In this document: positions 26,788 through 37,241 of the stretch, piece after piece
Position numbering within the stretch: the stretch's first letter is position 1
Layout: the number at the start of each line of letters is the position of its first letter
NCBI RefSeq assembly: GCF_008728835.1
Contig: NZ_CP042582.1
Coordinates: 2,135,001-2,199,000, forward strand
Origin: Hypericibacter adhaerens
GTDB taxonomy: Bacteria; Pseudomonadota; Alphaproteobacteria; Dongiales; Dongiaceae
DNA length: 64,000 nt
Direction of reading: 5' to 3'
The notes under the pieces: model-generated
Told to the model about the DNA's origin: nothing
The model's database searches: none
The model's input: the letters and a program-made list of their open reading frames with translations, nothing else
Program-made: the position numbers and the translations under genes

Positions 26788-28476
26788 TTGATCTCTCTGA
26801 AACTCCCAACGCGGCACGACCGCGGTCATGGCGGCTGGTGGCTGCTGTCCGCCCTGGCCGCGGTCCTGGTCCTGGCACCCGCCGCCGCGATCGCCGTCAT
26901 CGCGGCCGAGGGCTCGGGCGATCTGTGGCCGCATCTGGCCCGCCATGTGCTGCCGCGGGCGCTGCGGGACACGCTGCTCCTGCTGGGCGGCGTCGGCGCG
27001 CTCACGATCGTCATCGGCGTCGGCTGCGCCTGGCTGGTGACGGCCTACGATTTCCCCGGCCGGCGCGTCCTGGCCTGGGCCCTGCTGCTGCCGCTGGCGA
27101 TGCCCACCTACATCGTGGCCTTCGCCTATCTCGACCTTCTCCATCCGATCGGGCCGATCCAGAGCGCGATCCGCGCCCTGCTGGGATTCGAGCGGCCGCG
27201 CGACCTGGCCTTTCCCGACATCCGCTCGCTGGGCGGCTGCATCCTGCTGCTGGGGCTGGTGCTCTTTCCCTATGTCTATCTGCCCACGCGGGCGATGTTC
27301 TCGATGCAGGCGGCAGGGCTCGTGGAGGCCTCGCGGCTGCTCGGTGCGGGGCCAGCGCGGCTGTTCTTCCGGATCGCCTTGCCGCTGGCCTGGCCCGCCA
27401 TCGCGGCCGGGGCCACGCTGGCGCTGCTCGAGGCGCTGAACGACATCGGCGCCTCCGAGTTCCTCGGCGTGCGCACGCTCACGCGGACGATCTACGATAC
27501 CTGGATCAACCGCTCCAGCCTGTCCGGTGCCGCCCAGATCGCGCTCCTGATGGTCGCGATCGTGCTGGCGCTCATTCTTCTGGAGCGATGGGCTCGCCGG
27601 CATCGGCATTACGCGGCCTCCTCGCGGCAGGCGAGGCGTCTTATGCCGGAACGGCTCGGGCGCGCAACGGGCTGGCTCGCCTTCGCGCTGGCGGCGGTGC
27701 CGGTGCTGCTCGGATTCGTGCTGCCGGCGGGCTATCTGCTCGCGGCCGCGCTCCGACGGGTCGGCCAGGTCGGCATGCCGCCCTCGATCCTGATGCAAGC
27801 TGGAAACACGGTCCTGGTCGCGGCCATCGCGACCACGGTGGCGACGCTCATCGCCGTCGGCGTGATCTATGCCGTGCGGCTGGCAAGGGGGCCCGCGATG
27901 GCGGCGCTCGCCCGCTGCGCCAGCATCGGTTATGCGATCCCGGGCACGGTCCTCGCCATCGGGCTGCTGACCCCGCTCGCGGAGTTCGACAATGCCGTCG
28001 ATCAGGCGGTGCGCCGCTATCTGGGACTCTCGACGGGGCTTCTGCTCTCGGGCTCGGGTGCGGCCCTGGTCTATGCCTATGTGGCGCGCTTCCTGGCCGT
28101 GGCGACCGGCGGCATCGAGGCTGGCTTCCGCCGGATCCCGCGATCGCTCGACGATGCGGCGCGGACCTTGGGCGTGGCACCCCTGCCGGCGATATGGCGG
28201 GTGCATCTGCCGCTGATCAAGCCCGCCATCGGCGCCGCGGTCCTGCTGGTCTTCGTCGACTGCATGAAGGAGCTGCCGGCGACGCTCCTGTTGCGGCCGC
28301 TGAACTTCGAGACGCTGGCGACCCAGCTCTATGCCGAGGCGGCGCGCGGCACTTACGAGAACGGCGCGATCGCGGCCTTGCTGATCGTGATCGTGGGGCT
28401 GCCGCCGGTCATGCTGCTGGCACGTCTCGGCCTGCGACCGGCGGGCGACCGGCCGGCGGCGTCTGACAGGGGGTGA
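26788..28476 (+). CDS. fbpB: Iron(III) ABC transporter permease, fused double-domain (FbpB-like)
   Basis: About 562 residues with some 12 membrane segments in two homologous halves, as in FbpB. Each half has the EAA-type coupling loop: EASRLLGAGPARLFFRIALPLAWP and DDAARTLGVAPLPAIWRVHLPLIKP. Start is uncertain: TTG 26788 avoids the hairpin, while GTG 26737 lies inside its stem. Its last codon ends 1 base before the ATPase start. Moves ferric iron through the inner membrane. Confidence 0.87.
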   Translation: MISLKLPTRHDRGHGGWWLLSALAAVLVLAPAAAIAVIAAEGSGDLWPHLARHVLPRALRDTLLLLGGVGALTIVIGVGCAWLVTAYDFPGRRVLAWALLLPLAMPTYIVAFAYLDLLHPIGPIQSAIRALLGFERPRDLAFPDIRSLGGCILLLGLVLFPYVYLPTRAMFSMQAAGLVEASRLLGAGPARLFFRIALPLAWPAIAAGATLALLEALNDIGASEFLGVRTLTRTIYDTWINRSSLSGAAQIALLMVAIVLALILLERWARRHRHYAASSRQARRLMPERLGRATGWLAFALAAVPVLLGFVLPAGYLLAAALRRVGQVGMPPSILMQAGNTVLVAAIATTVATLIAVGVIYAVRLARGPAMAALARCASIGYAIPGTVLAIGLLTPLAEFDNAVDQAVRRYLGLSTGLLLSGSGAALVYAYVARFLAVATGGIEAGFRRIPRSLDDAARTLGVAPLPAIWRVHLPLIKPAIGAAVLLVFVDCMKELPATLLLRPLNFETLATQLYAEAARGTYENGAIAALLIVIVGLPPVMLLARLGLRPAGDRPAASDRG

Positions 28477-28477
28477 T

Positions 28478-29551
<1,074 letters not shown>

Positions 29552-29562
29552 CGCGAGGTCCG

Positions 29563-30423
29563 TCAGCGCCGCTTGCGCCAGCCCGGCTTGCCGCGGCCGC
29601 CAACGAAGCCGGCCTTGACCCGCTGCTTCAGCAGCGGGCGCGGGCGGAAGCGCTCGCCATAGGCGCCGTAGAGGATCTCATGGACCTGCAGGCAGAGATG
29701 GGAGCTGGTGGCATCCATCAGCTCGAACGGTCCCATCGGGTGGCCCAGCGCCAGCTTGCAGGCGAGATCGATATCCTCCGGGCTCGCGACTCCTTCCTCC
29801 ACCAGCCGGATCGCCTCGATCACGAAGGCATGAAGCATCCGGTTGACGGCGAAGCCGGTGACATCCTTGATCAGCACCGTGGTCTTGCCGGCCTCCTCGC
29901 AGAGCGCACGCACGCGGGCGACGATCTCGGGTGCCGTGGCGAAAGCAGGAATCACCTCGACCAGCTTCATCCGGGAGACCGGCGAGAAGTAATGCGTGCC
30001 GAGGAAACGGGAGCGGCGCGCGGCGCCGACATAGGAGGCGAGGGTGGAGATCGGGAGGGTCGAGGTGTTGCTGGCGATGATGCAGCCGGGCTGGCAGAAA
30101 CGGTCGAGGCTGCGGAAGACCTCGGCCTTGACCCCTTCCTCCTCGAACACCGCCTCGGTGATGAAGTCGCAATCCGCAAGGCTCTCGAGCGCCGTGCCGG
30201 TGGTCAGCCGCTCGAAGATCGGGTCCTTCTGCTCGGGCGCGTAAAGGCCGCGCGCGATCCCTTTCCGGACCAGCACCAGCAGCCGTTCCCGGGCGGCGGC
30301 CACCCGTTCCTCGGTCTGGTCGATCAACCGGACGGGATAGCCGGCGATGGCGAAGGTCAGCGCGATCTCCGCGCCCATGAGCCCGGCGCCCACCACACCG
30401 ATCTTCCGGATGTCGTCTTTCAT
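29563..30423 (-). CDS. 3-hydroxybutyryl-CoA dehydrogenase-like protein
   Basis: 286 residues from ATG 30423 (GAGGGGACAGG upstream), the family's normal length. NAD-binding IGVVGAGLMGAEIALTFAIAGY at the N-terminus, SNTSTLPI, catalytic GTHYFSPVSRMKLVEVI and KDVTGFAVNRML with ALGHPMGPFELMD in the C-terminal domain. Oxidises (S)-3-hydroxyacyl-CoA to 3-oxoacyl-CoA in fatty-acid or butanoate metabolism. The C-terminus is strongly basic. Convergent with fbpC; monocistronic. Confidence 0.88.
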   Translation of the reverse strand: MKDDIRKIGVVGAGLMGAEIALTFAIAGYPVRLIDQTEERVAAARERLLVLVRKGIARGLYAPEQKDPIFERLTTGTALESLADCDFITEAVFEEEGVKAEVFRSLDRFCQPGCIIASNTSTLPISTLASYVGAARRSRFLGTHYFSPVSRMKLVEVIPAFATAPEIVARVRALCEEAGKTTVLIKDVTGFAVNRMLHAFVIEAIRLVEEGVASPEDIDLACKLALGHPMGPFELMDATSSHLCLQVHEILYGAYGERFRPRPLLKQRVKAGFVGGRGKPGWRKRR

Positions 30424-30616
30424 GCCTGTCCCCTCGCGGGCGCGGTCTTCGCGCCGGGCGTCGATCTTGCCCGTTTGTTCGAGAGCGGGCCATCGCCGCC
30501 CAAAGTGGTGTCCTAGGACATTCGAGCGGCGGGATTCCCGTTTACGCCTCCCGGCGAATCCGTGAAGCTGGCCCAAAGCCCCGGCCGCCGGTCTTGATTC
30601 CTTGCGGCCTTGGGGG

Positions 30617-32290
30617 ATGGGCGAGGCCGTTCGGGTGAGCCGGGAATACGACTTCATCATCATCGGTGCCGGGTCGGCCGGCTGCGTCCTCGCCAGCCGT
30701 TTGAGCGAGAACCCATCGGCGCGCATCCTGGTGCTGGAGGCGGGGCCGATGGATCGCAGCCTCTACATGCTGCGCATGCCGGCGGCGCTGGCGGTCCCGC
30801 TCGAGAGCGACCGCTACAACTGGTTCTATCACAGCGAGCCCGAGCCCCATCTCGACGGCCGGCGCGTCTATTATCCGCGCGGCCGGGTCGTCGGCGGCTC
30901 CTCCTCGATCAACGGCATGGTCTATCTGCGCGGCAATCCGCTCGATTACGACCGCTGGGCGGAACGCAACAGCCTCGGTGGCTGGTCCTACGCGCATTGC
31001 CTGCCCTACTTCAAGAAGATGGAGACCAGCGCCCTGGGCCCGAGCGCCTATCGCGGCGCCGACGGACCCCTCCGCGTCACTATTCCCGACTGCAAGAACC
31101 CGCTGTTCCAGGCCTTCCTTCAGGCCGGCCAGCAGGCGGGCTATGCCTATACCGAGGATGTGAACGGCTATCGCCAGGAAGGCTTCTACCGCATGGAGCG
31201 GTCGACCTTCGGCGGCGTCCGTTCCAGCGCCGCGCGCCGCTATCTGCATCCGGCGCGTAAGCGCGGCAATATCGATCTCAAGATCAAGGTCCGGGTCGCG
31301 CGCATCCTGTTCGACGGAAGGCGGGCGAGCGGGGTCGCGTTCGTCGAGAACGGCCAGAAGCGCGAGGTCCGCGGCGGCGAGATCATCCTGTCGGCGGGTG
31401 CCATCAACTCGCCGCAGCTCCTGAAGCTCTCGGGCGTCGGGCCGCGCCCGGAGCTGCAGGCGCTCGACATCCCGGTGGTGGCCGACCTGCCGGGCGTGGG
31501 CGAGAACCTGCAGGATCACCTGGATTTCCTGGTGCAGTATCGCTGCACCAAGCCCGTGTCGTTCTATCCGGCGACGAAGCGGCTGAACCAGGTCGGCATC
31601 GGGCTGGAGTGGCTGTTGTTCAAGCGGGGCATCGGTGTCTCGAACATCTGGGAGGCGGGCAGCTTCTTCCGCAGCCGGCCCGGCATCGAGTTCCCGAACC
31701 TGCAGCACCATTTCGCGCCGGTCGCGATCAGCTATGACGGGGCCGAGAAGATCGACGGCCATGGATTCCAGATCCATCTGAGCCAGATGCGCCCGCGCAG
31801 CCGGGGCCATGTCCGGCTCGCCTCGCGCGATCCTTTCGCGCCGCCGCGCCTCCTGTTCAACCATCTGGCCGACGCGGAAGATCGCGCCGAGGTCAGGGAC
31901 GGCATCCGCCTGACCCGCGAGGTGGTGGCCCAGGCGGCCTTCGACGAGTTTCGCGGCGCCGAGATCGCGCCCGGTGCGGCCGTCGATTCCGATGCCGAGC
32001 TCGACGCCTTCGCCCGCCGCAAGGCGGAGACCTCGCATCACCCCTCCTGCACCTGCCGGATGGGATCCGACGACATGGCCGTGGTCGATGACGAGGGCCG
32101 GGTGCATGGCCTGGAGGGCTTGCGTGTGGTCGACGCGTCGATCATGCCGACGGTGGTCTCCTCCAACATCAACGCGCCGACCCTCATGATGGCCGAAAAG
32201 ATCGCCGACCGCGTCCGAGGCCGCCCCCCGATGCCCCCGGAGCCGGTCGCCTATTATCGCGCCGAGAATTTCCGCACCGCCCAGCGCTGA
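30617..32290 (+). CDS. betA: GMC oxidoreductase, choline dehydrogenase-like
   Basis: 557 residues from ATG 30617, matching BetA length. FAD motif DFIIIGAGSAGCVLASRLSE, GMC signature 1 GRVVGGSSSINGMVYLRG, signature 2 GAINSPQLLKLSGVGP, and catalytic His in SHHPSCTCRMG with NINAPTLMMAEKIAD at the end. Most like choline dehydrogenase, which oxidises choline to betaine aldehyde at the inner membrane. No betB or betI is adjacent, so another alcohol substrate remains possible. Confidence 0.82.
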   Translation: MGEAVRVSREYDFIIIGAGSAGCVLASRLSENPSARILVLEAGPMDRSLYMLRMPAALAVPLESDRYNWFYHSEPEPHLDGRRVYYPRGRVVGGSSSINGMVYLRGNPLDYDRWAERNSLGGWSYAHCLPYFKKMETSALGPSAYRGADGPLRVTIPDCKNPLFQAFLQAGQQAGYAYTEDVNGYRQEGFYRMERSTFGGVRSSAARRYLHPARKRGNIDLKIKVRVARILFDGRRASGVAFVENGQKREVRGGEIILSAGAINSPQLLKLSGVGPRPELQALDIPVVADLPGVGENLQDHLDFLVQYRCTKPVSFYPATKRLNQVGIGLEWLLFKRGIGVSNIWEAGSFFRSRPGIEFPNLQHHFAPVAISYDGAEKIDGHGFQIHLSQMRPRSRGHVRLASRDPFAPPRLLFNHLADAEDRAEVRDGIRLTREVVAQAAFDEFRGAEIAPGAAVDSDAELDAFARRKAETSHHPSCTCRMGSDDMAVVDDEGRVHGLEGLRVVDASIMPTVVSSNINAPTLMMAEKIADRVRGRPPMPPEPVAYYRAENFRTAQR

Positions 32291-32313
32291 CGCGAATCGG
32301 ACAAGGAGTCCGG

Positions 32314-32350
32314 TCCTAATCGGCCCCGCAGGCCGGTAGGATTCTTTTCG
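32314..32350 (+). terminator. Terminator-like hairpin after the GMC gene
   Basis: TCCTAATCGGCC and GGCCGGTAGGA (32314-32341) form an imperfect stem with a short loop, then ATTCTTTTCG. The T-rich tail is itself able to pair with GCGAAAGGATCC just downstream, so two exclusive hairpins are possible. Confidence 0.5.
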
Positions 32351-32464
32351 CACCCGCGAAAGGATCCGCCGCCGCTGCAACAATTGAAGCATTGGGCGAC
32401 ATCATGGCGTCGAGACGCCATCACAGAATGCGCGCGCTGTTCACCGATGTGAAGGGAGGCGCTC

Positions 32465-33151
32465 GTGAACACGCTACTGACGGTGATGACCTGGCAGGAC
32501 TGGGCCGCGAACCTCTGTTACGCGCTGCTCGCCGTCTCCTATCTCGTCACGAGCCTCTGGTGGCTGCGCGGCCTGGCCATCCTGGCCCTCGGGCTCGAGG
32601 GCATCTATTTCTATTTCGGCTCCACGCCGCCGCTCTGGGTGGGTATCGTCTGGGCCGCCATCTTCGTGGCGATCAATGCCGGCCAGCTGCTCCGGATGAC
32701 CCGGGATCGGTTCAGCGTCAAGCTGAGCGAGCAGGAACGTTCGCTGCATAAGGGGCTGTTCGAAGGCATGAGCACGGTCGGCTTCTGCCGCCTGCTGAAG
32801 AGCGGGCGGTGGCGGGAATGCGCGGGCGGCGAGGTCCTGACCTGGGAGGGTCGCCCGGTTCCCGAGCTCTATGTGATGACCGACGGGTTGGCGAAAGTGG
32901 AAGTCAATGGGGGCATCGTCGCGCTGGTGCGGGCAGGCTCGTTCGTGGGGGAAATGAGCTTTCTTACGGGGGCACCCGCCTGCGCGACGGTGACCAGCGT
33001 GGGGAGCTGCAAGGTCTTCTCGATCTCCAAGGAACGGTTGTCGCAACTCCTCGCCGTGGACGAGGGATTGCGCACGGCCATCCATCGGATCATCGGGCGG
33101 GATCTTGTCTATAAGCTTCAGTGCTCCCTGCCGCTGCCGCTGGCGTCCTAG
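32465..33151 (+). CDS. Popeye-like membrane protein with cyclic-nucleotide-binding domain
   Basis: 228 residues from GTG 32465 (GGGAGG 6 bases upstream). Three membrane helices (about 10-80) precede a cNMP-binding beta-barrel (about 95-215), the layout of Popeye-domain proteins. The phosphate-binding cassette reads VGEMSFLTGAPACATV: the Glu is kept, but the usual Arg position reads Ala-Cys, so binding may be altered. Convergent with a class III cyclase, sharing the 4-base CTAG that holds both stops. Likely a membrane cAMP sensor; output unknown. Confidence 0.78.
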   Translation: MNTLLTVMTWQDWAANLCYALLAVSYLVTSLWWLRGLAILALGLEGIYFYFGSTPPLWVGIVWAAIFVAINAGQLLRMTRDRFSVKLSEQERSLHKGLFEGMSTVGFCRLLKSGRWRECAGGEVLTWEGRPVPELYVMTDGLAKVEVNGGIVALVRAGSFVGEMSFLTGAPACATVTSVGSCKVFSISKERLSQLLAVDEGLRTAIHRIIGRDLVYKLQCSLPLPLAS

Positions 33152-34983
33152 GGGAGGATGCCGGCGGAGGGGGCGGCGGTCGAGATCGTGGCAGGCTTCA
33201 GCCGGCAGAACTGAGCCGGCCGGTCGAAGCCCCGGATCTCGGCCGCTTCCTCTGTCGCCACCAGCGAGCCGAGGACCGACTTGACCCCATCATCCTCGGC
33301 CAGGGCCGCCGACAGCACGATATCGCCGCCGAGGCTCTGCCCCTGCAGCCTGGCCGCCAGATTGACGGTCGAGCCGAAATAGTCGAGCCGGTCGTTGAGG
33401 GTGACGGCGATGCAGGGACCCTTATGCAGGCCGAGCTTGATCACGATCGCGCCCTCGCCATGGGTCGCGTTGAAATCCGCCACCTTGCGCTGGATGGCGA
33501 GCGCCGCCCGCATCGCCGCGGCCGGATCGGCGAAGGCCGCCATGACCGCGTCGCCGATCGTCTTGACGATGGTGCCGTCATGCTCGCGCACGATCGCGGC
33601 CAGGAAGGCGAAATGCTCGCGCACCACCCGATAGGCGCGGGCATCGCCCACGCGCTCGTAGAGCGCGGTCGATCCCTTGAGGTCGGTGAACATCAGCGTG
33701 ATCTCGGCGATGCCGACATCGTCGCCGGGCCGCAGCACGTCGCCGCCGAATAGATCGCGGAAGGCCTGGAGGGCGGTGATCCGGTCCGCGGTCAGGGCGT
33801 CTTGGGCCCAGCCGCGATCCTCCAGCAGGAGGGTGACGGGGCGCCGGCTGCGGTTGATCAGCGTCACCGTGCCCGCCGCGCCGGCCGCCCCCAGCTCAAG
33901 GTGGTCGTCATGCATGATCGCGGTTGGCAGGGCGCCCGCCTGCCAGTCGATGCTCCGCTCGGGGCCGGGCTCCAGCGTGCGGAACCGGTAGGGGCCGAAC
34001 GGGAGATCGATATCGAGCGTCCGCGTCTGGCCCGGATCGAGCGTCAGATGCAGCTTGATATGCGGCGTCGAGAGCGGGCCGAACAGGCAATATTCGCCGG
34101 TGACCAGCGGCCGGATCGCGGCGGCCGGCCGGAACACCGCCTCGACGTTCTTCGAGAAATCGCGGTCGTAGTCGATGTTGCAGGTCGGGCAATGGGCGCC
34201 GGTCGGCAGCTGGTCGAGCGATCCCGACCAGGCCTTGGCGACGCGGCAGCGCGGGCAGAGCACGTTCCAGCGCAGCTCGAGCAAGCCGCTGCGCACCGCC
34301 TGCAGGCAGGCTTCCACCACATGGCGCGCCGGCACGTTCCAGGCGCGCGCCAGCTGCAGGGGACGCAGACGCCAGAGGTCGGCCTCCTGGGCGTTGACGA
34401 CATGGTCGGCAAGGCGTTGGGCCAGCCGGTGGCCGTACGGGGTCGCCTCGATGGCCCGCACGGCCGCCTCGATCCGGCGCCGGGTCTCCTCGGAAGGCTT
34501 GGGCGGCTCGTAGTCGAAGGGCTTCTCGCGCTGGCCGCCGGCGAAGGCCGCCGCCTGCTGCGCCAGCGTCTCGAAGGTGCGGCTGGTCTTGCCGAAGAAG
34601 CTGCCCGCCAGGATCAGCCGGCCCAGCCAGTTCCGCGGCTCGGCCGACATGGTGTAACGGCCGCAGCTGCCGCCGCCTTCGGGTTCGAGCGTGAAGGAGG
34701 CGCAGAGCGAGACCAGCGGCCCGTTGACGAACTCGCGACAATGCTCGAACCAGCGCTCATGGATCCAGTTGACCGGCCGCTCGCGCCATCTGAGGGCGAA
34801 CGGGCCCCGCTTCAGCAGGCCGAAATACTCGACCGCGCCGTCCGGCTGCGGAATCTCGATGATCTCGTGCTTCGGCACCCGCGCGGCTTCGTTGAAGCGC
34901 GCGGTGTCGGCCAGCACCGCCCACATGTCGGGCACGGGCCGGTCGAAATGCCATACCCAGGTCTGCTCTCGGGCCTTGCCCAT
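33148..34983 (-). CDS. Class III adenylate/guanylate cyclase with SRPBCC-like and zinc-ribbon N-terminus (DUF5939-like)
   Basis: About 611 residues from ATG 34983; GTG 35007 is an alternative. N-terminal WVWHFDRPVPDMWAVLADTARFNEA resembles a START/SRPBCC ligand domain. A CPRC...CPTC zinc ribbon (about 245-275) follows, then the cyclase domain (about 420-590). Metal-binding Asp residues are in FTDLKGS and KTIGDAVMAAF; the transition-state Asn/Arg are in VNLAARL. Active cyclase expected. Soluble, no membrane helix, so control must come from the N-terminal domains. Pairs by position with the Popeye-like sensor. Confidence 0.85.
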   Translation of the reverse strand: MGKAREQTWVWHFDRPVPDMWAVLADTARFNEAARVPKHEIIEIPQPDGAVEYFGLLKRGPFALRWRERPVNWIHERWFEHCREFVNGPLVSLCASFTLEPEGGGSCGRYTMSAEPRNWLGRLILAGSFFGKTSRTFETLAQQAAAFAGGQREKPFDYEPPKPSEETRRRIEAAVRAIEATPYGHRLAQRLADHVVNAQEADLWRLRPLQLARAWNVPARHVVEACLQAVRSGLLELRWNVLCPRCRVAKAWSGSLDQLPTGAHCPTCNIDYDRDFSKNVEAVFRPAAAIRPLVTGEYCLFGPLSTPHIKLHLTLDPGQTRTLDIDLPFGPYRFRTLEPGPERSIDWQAGALPTAIMHDDHLELGAAGAAGTVTLINRSRRPVTLLLEDRGWAQDALTADRITALQAFRDLFGGDVLRPGDDVGIAEITLMFTDLKGSTALYERVGDARAYRVVREHFAFLAAIVREHDGTIVKTIGDAVMAAFADPAAAMRAALAIQRKVADFNATHGEGAIVIKLGLHKGPCIAVTLNDRLDYFGSTVNLAARLQGQSLGGDIVLSAALAEDDGVKSVLGSLVATEEAAEIRGFDRPAQFCRLKPATISTAAPSAGILP

Positions 34984-35196
34984 GCTCCGATCGTGAGATT
35001 TGCGCACGGTTGGGAAAGGCTCGCTCGGCCCGCCCGCACGGCCATGAGCCGCCGAGGATAGGCGGGCTTGGCAGGGGCGGCAACCGAGGCCGCAGGCCTC
35101 CCACGAAACGGCCTTCGCGCGCTCTTGCCCGCCGGGCTATCCTGACGGCCGAGCCCTTACGCCCGGGGCCGGACAGGACAAGGAGCGGATCACCCG

Positions 35197-36372
35197 ATGC
35201 CGATCGTCAACCGTATCGCCGAGTTCCATGCCGACATGACGGCGTGGCGGCGCGACCTCCATGCCCATCCCGAGACGGCCTTCGAGGAGCATCGGACCTC
35301 GGATTTCGTCGCGGCCAAGCTGGAAGGGTTCGGGATCGCGGTCCATCGCGGGCTGGCCGGCACGGGTGTCGTCGGCACCCTCAAGGGAGCGGCTCCCGGC
35401 AGCCGCGCGATCGCGCTCAGGGCCGACATGGATGCGCTTCACATCCACGAGGAAAACGGCTTCGCCCACAAATCGCTCAACCAGGGCAAGATGCATGCCT
35501 GCGGCCATGACGGGCATACGACGATGCTGCTGGGCGCCGCGCGCTATCTCGCGGAGACGCGCAACTTCGCCGGCACGGTCCATTTCATCTTCCAGCCGGC
35601 CGAGGAGAACGAGGGCGGCGGCCGGGTCATGGTGGCGGACGGCCTGTTCGAGAAGTTCCCGGTCGAGTCCGTCTATGGCATGCACAACTGGCCGCACCTG
35701 CCGGTCGGGCATTTCGCCGTGCGGACGGGCCCGATGATGGCCTCCTACGACATCTTCGAGATCACCGTGGCGGGGAAGGGCGCCCATGGCGCGATGCCGC
35801 ATCAGGGCATCGATCCGCTCCTGACCGGCGCCCATATCGTCGCGGCGCTGCAGAGCATCGTCAGCCGCAATGTGGCGCCGCTGGATGCGGCCGTGGTGTC
35901 GGTGACGCAGATCCATGGCGGCGATGCCTGGAACGTGATCCCGGAATCCTGCGTCATCCGCGGCACCTGCCGCAGTTTCGAGCCGCGCATTCAGGATTCG
36001 ATCGAGCCCGCCATCCGGCGCATCGCCGAAGGTGTCTGCCGGAGCTTCGGCGCGACCATGTCGCTGCGCTACGAGCGCCGCTATCCGCCCACCATCAACA
36101 CGGCGGCGGAGACGGAGTTCGCCGCCGGCGTGGCGGACCAGGTGGTCGGGGGCGAGCGCGTCGATCGCAACTACACCCCGACCATGGGCTCGGAGGATTT
36201 CGCCTTCATGCTGCAGGCCAAGCCCGGCTGCTACATCTTCCTGGGCGGCGGCACGGCGGAGAAGGGCGGCGTGCTGCACAACGCCCATTACGATTTCAAC
36301 GACGAGACCCTGCCGATCGGCGCCAGCTATTGGGCGCGCCTGGTCGAGACCGCCCTGCCGCGGTCGGCGTGA
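35197..36372 (+). CDS. M20-family amidohydrolase (hippurate hydrolase-like)
   Basis: 391 residues. Metal-binding residues are in MHACGHDGHTTMLLG, PAEENEGGGRVM, GMHNWPHLPVG and the late TPTMGSEDFAFML, all M20D hallmarks. RRDLHAHPETAFEEHRTS is the family start. Removes an acyl group from an N-acyl amino acid such as hippurate or an auxin conjugate. AAGGAGCGG lies upstream. Its stop overlaps the pirin start (GTGA). Confidence 0.9.
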   Translation: MPIVNRIAEFHADMTAWRRDLHAHPETAFEEHRTSDFVAAKLEGFGIAVHRGLAGTGVVGTLKGAAPGSRAIALRADMDALHIHEENGFAHKSLNQGKMHACGHDGHTTMLLGAARYLAETRNFAGTVHFIFQPAEENEGGGRVMVADGLFEKFPVESVYGMHNWPHLPVGHFAVRTGPMMASYDIFEITVAGKGAHGAMPHQGIDPLLTGAHIVAALQSIVSRNVAPLDAAVVSVTQIHGGDAWNVIPESCVIRGTCRSFEPRIQDSIEPAIRRIAEGVCRSFGATMSLRYERRYPPTINTAAETEFAAGVADQVVGGERVDRNYTPTMGSEDFAFMLQAKPGCYIFLGGGTAEKGGVLHNAHYDFNDETLPIGASYWARLVETALPRSA

Positions 36373-37241
36373 AGGCCGCCCGCATGCTGATCCTCAAAGG
36401 CAAACCGCGCGATCTCGGCGACGGTTTCATGGTGAGCCGGCTCCTGCCGCAGATCGAGCGGCGGAGCATCGGGCCCTTCGTCTTCTTCGACCATTTCGGA
36501 CCCGTGACCTTCGCGCCCGGCCAGGGCGTCGATGTGCGCCCGCATCCCCATATCGGCCTTGCGACCGTCACCTATCTCTTCGAGGGGGCCCAGGTCCATC
36601 GCGACAGCCTGGGCTCGGTCCAGACCATCACGCCCGGCGACGTCAACTGGATGACGGCGGGGCGCGGCATCGTTCATTCCGAGCGGACCGGCCCCGAGCT
36701 TCGGGCACGCGGCCATCTCCTGCATGGCATCCAGAGCTGGGTGGCGCTGCCCCTGTCGGCCGAAGAGGTGGCGCCTTCGTTCCAGCATGTGGGGCGAACC
36801 GAGCTGCCGGAGTGGCGCGAGGGCGAGGTGGTGCTGCGGATCATCGCCGGCCACGCCTATGGCCGAACCTCGCCCGCCCCGGTACTGAGCCCCACACTCT
36901 ATGTCGATGCCATGCTGGGGCCGGGCGGAACGCTGCCGCTGCCCGACGATCATGAGGAACGCGGCGCCTTCGTCGTGCGGGGCCCCGTGGAGATCGGCGG
37001 GCAGATCCTGGAGACCGGCGACATGGCCGTCTTCGAGGCCGGGGCCGACGGCGAGTTTCACGCCCGCCAGGCCGCGCGCGTCATGATCCTCGGCGGCGCG
37101 CCGCTCGACGGGCATCGGCATCTCTGGTGGAACTTCGTCTCGAGCTCGAAGGAACGCATCGAGCAGGCGAAGGAAGACTGGCGCGCCCAGCGGCTGGGCC
37201 AGATCGCCGGCGAGACCGGGTTCATTCCCTTGCCGGCGTGA
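36369..37241 (+). CDS. Pirin family protein
   Basis: 290 residues from GTG 36369, coupled to the M20 gene; ATG 36384 is also possible. N-terminal cupin with the pirin metal set HPHIGLATVTYLFEG, VHRDSLGS and GDVNWMTAGRGIVHSE (three His and one Glu). Pirins include quercetinase-like dioxygenases and redox regulators; the substrate here is unknown. Its 3' end overlaps the convergent histidine-kinase gene by 20 bases. Confidence 0.87.
   Translation: MKAARMLILKGKPRDLGDGFMVSRLLPQIERRSIGPFVFFDHFGPVTFAPGQGVDVRPHPHIGLATVTYLFEGAQVHRDSLGSVQTITPGDVNWMTAGRGIVHSERTGPELRARGHLLHGIQSWVALPLSAEEVAPSFQHVGRTELPEWREGEVVLRIIAGHAYGRTSPAPVLSPTLYVDAMLGPGGTLPLPDDHEERGAFVVRGPVEIGGQILETGDMAVFEAGADGEFHARQAARVMILGGAPLDGHRHLWWNFVSSSKERIEQAKEDWRAQRLGQIAGETGFIPLPA

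Noticed and set aside
26730-28466. Second plus-strand frame over the iron permease
   Set aside because: Frame-shifted shadow of fbpB; membrane pattern and EAA loops are only in the other frame.
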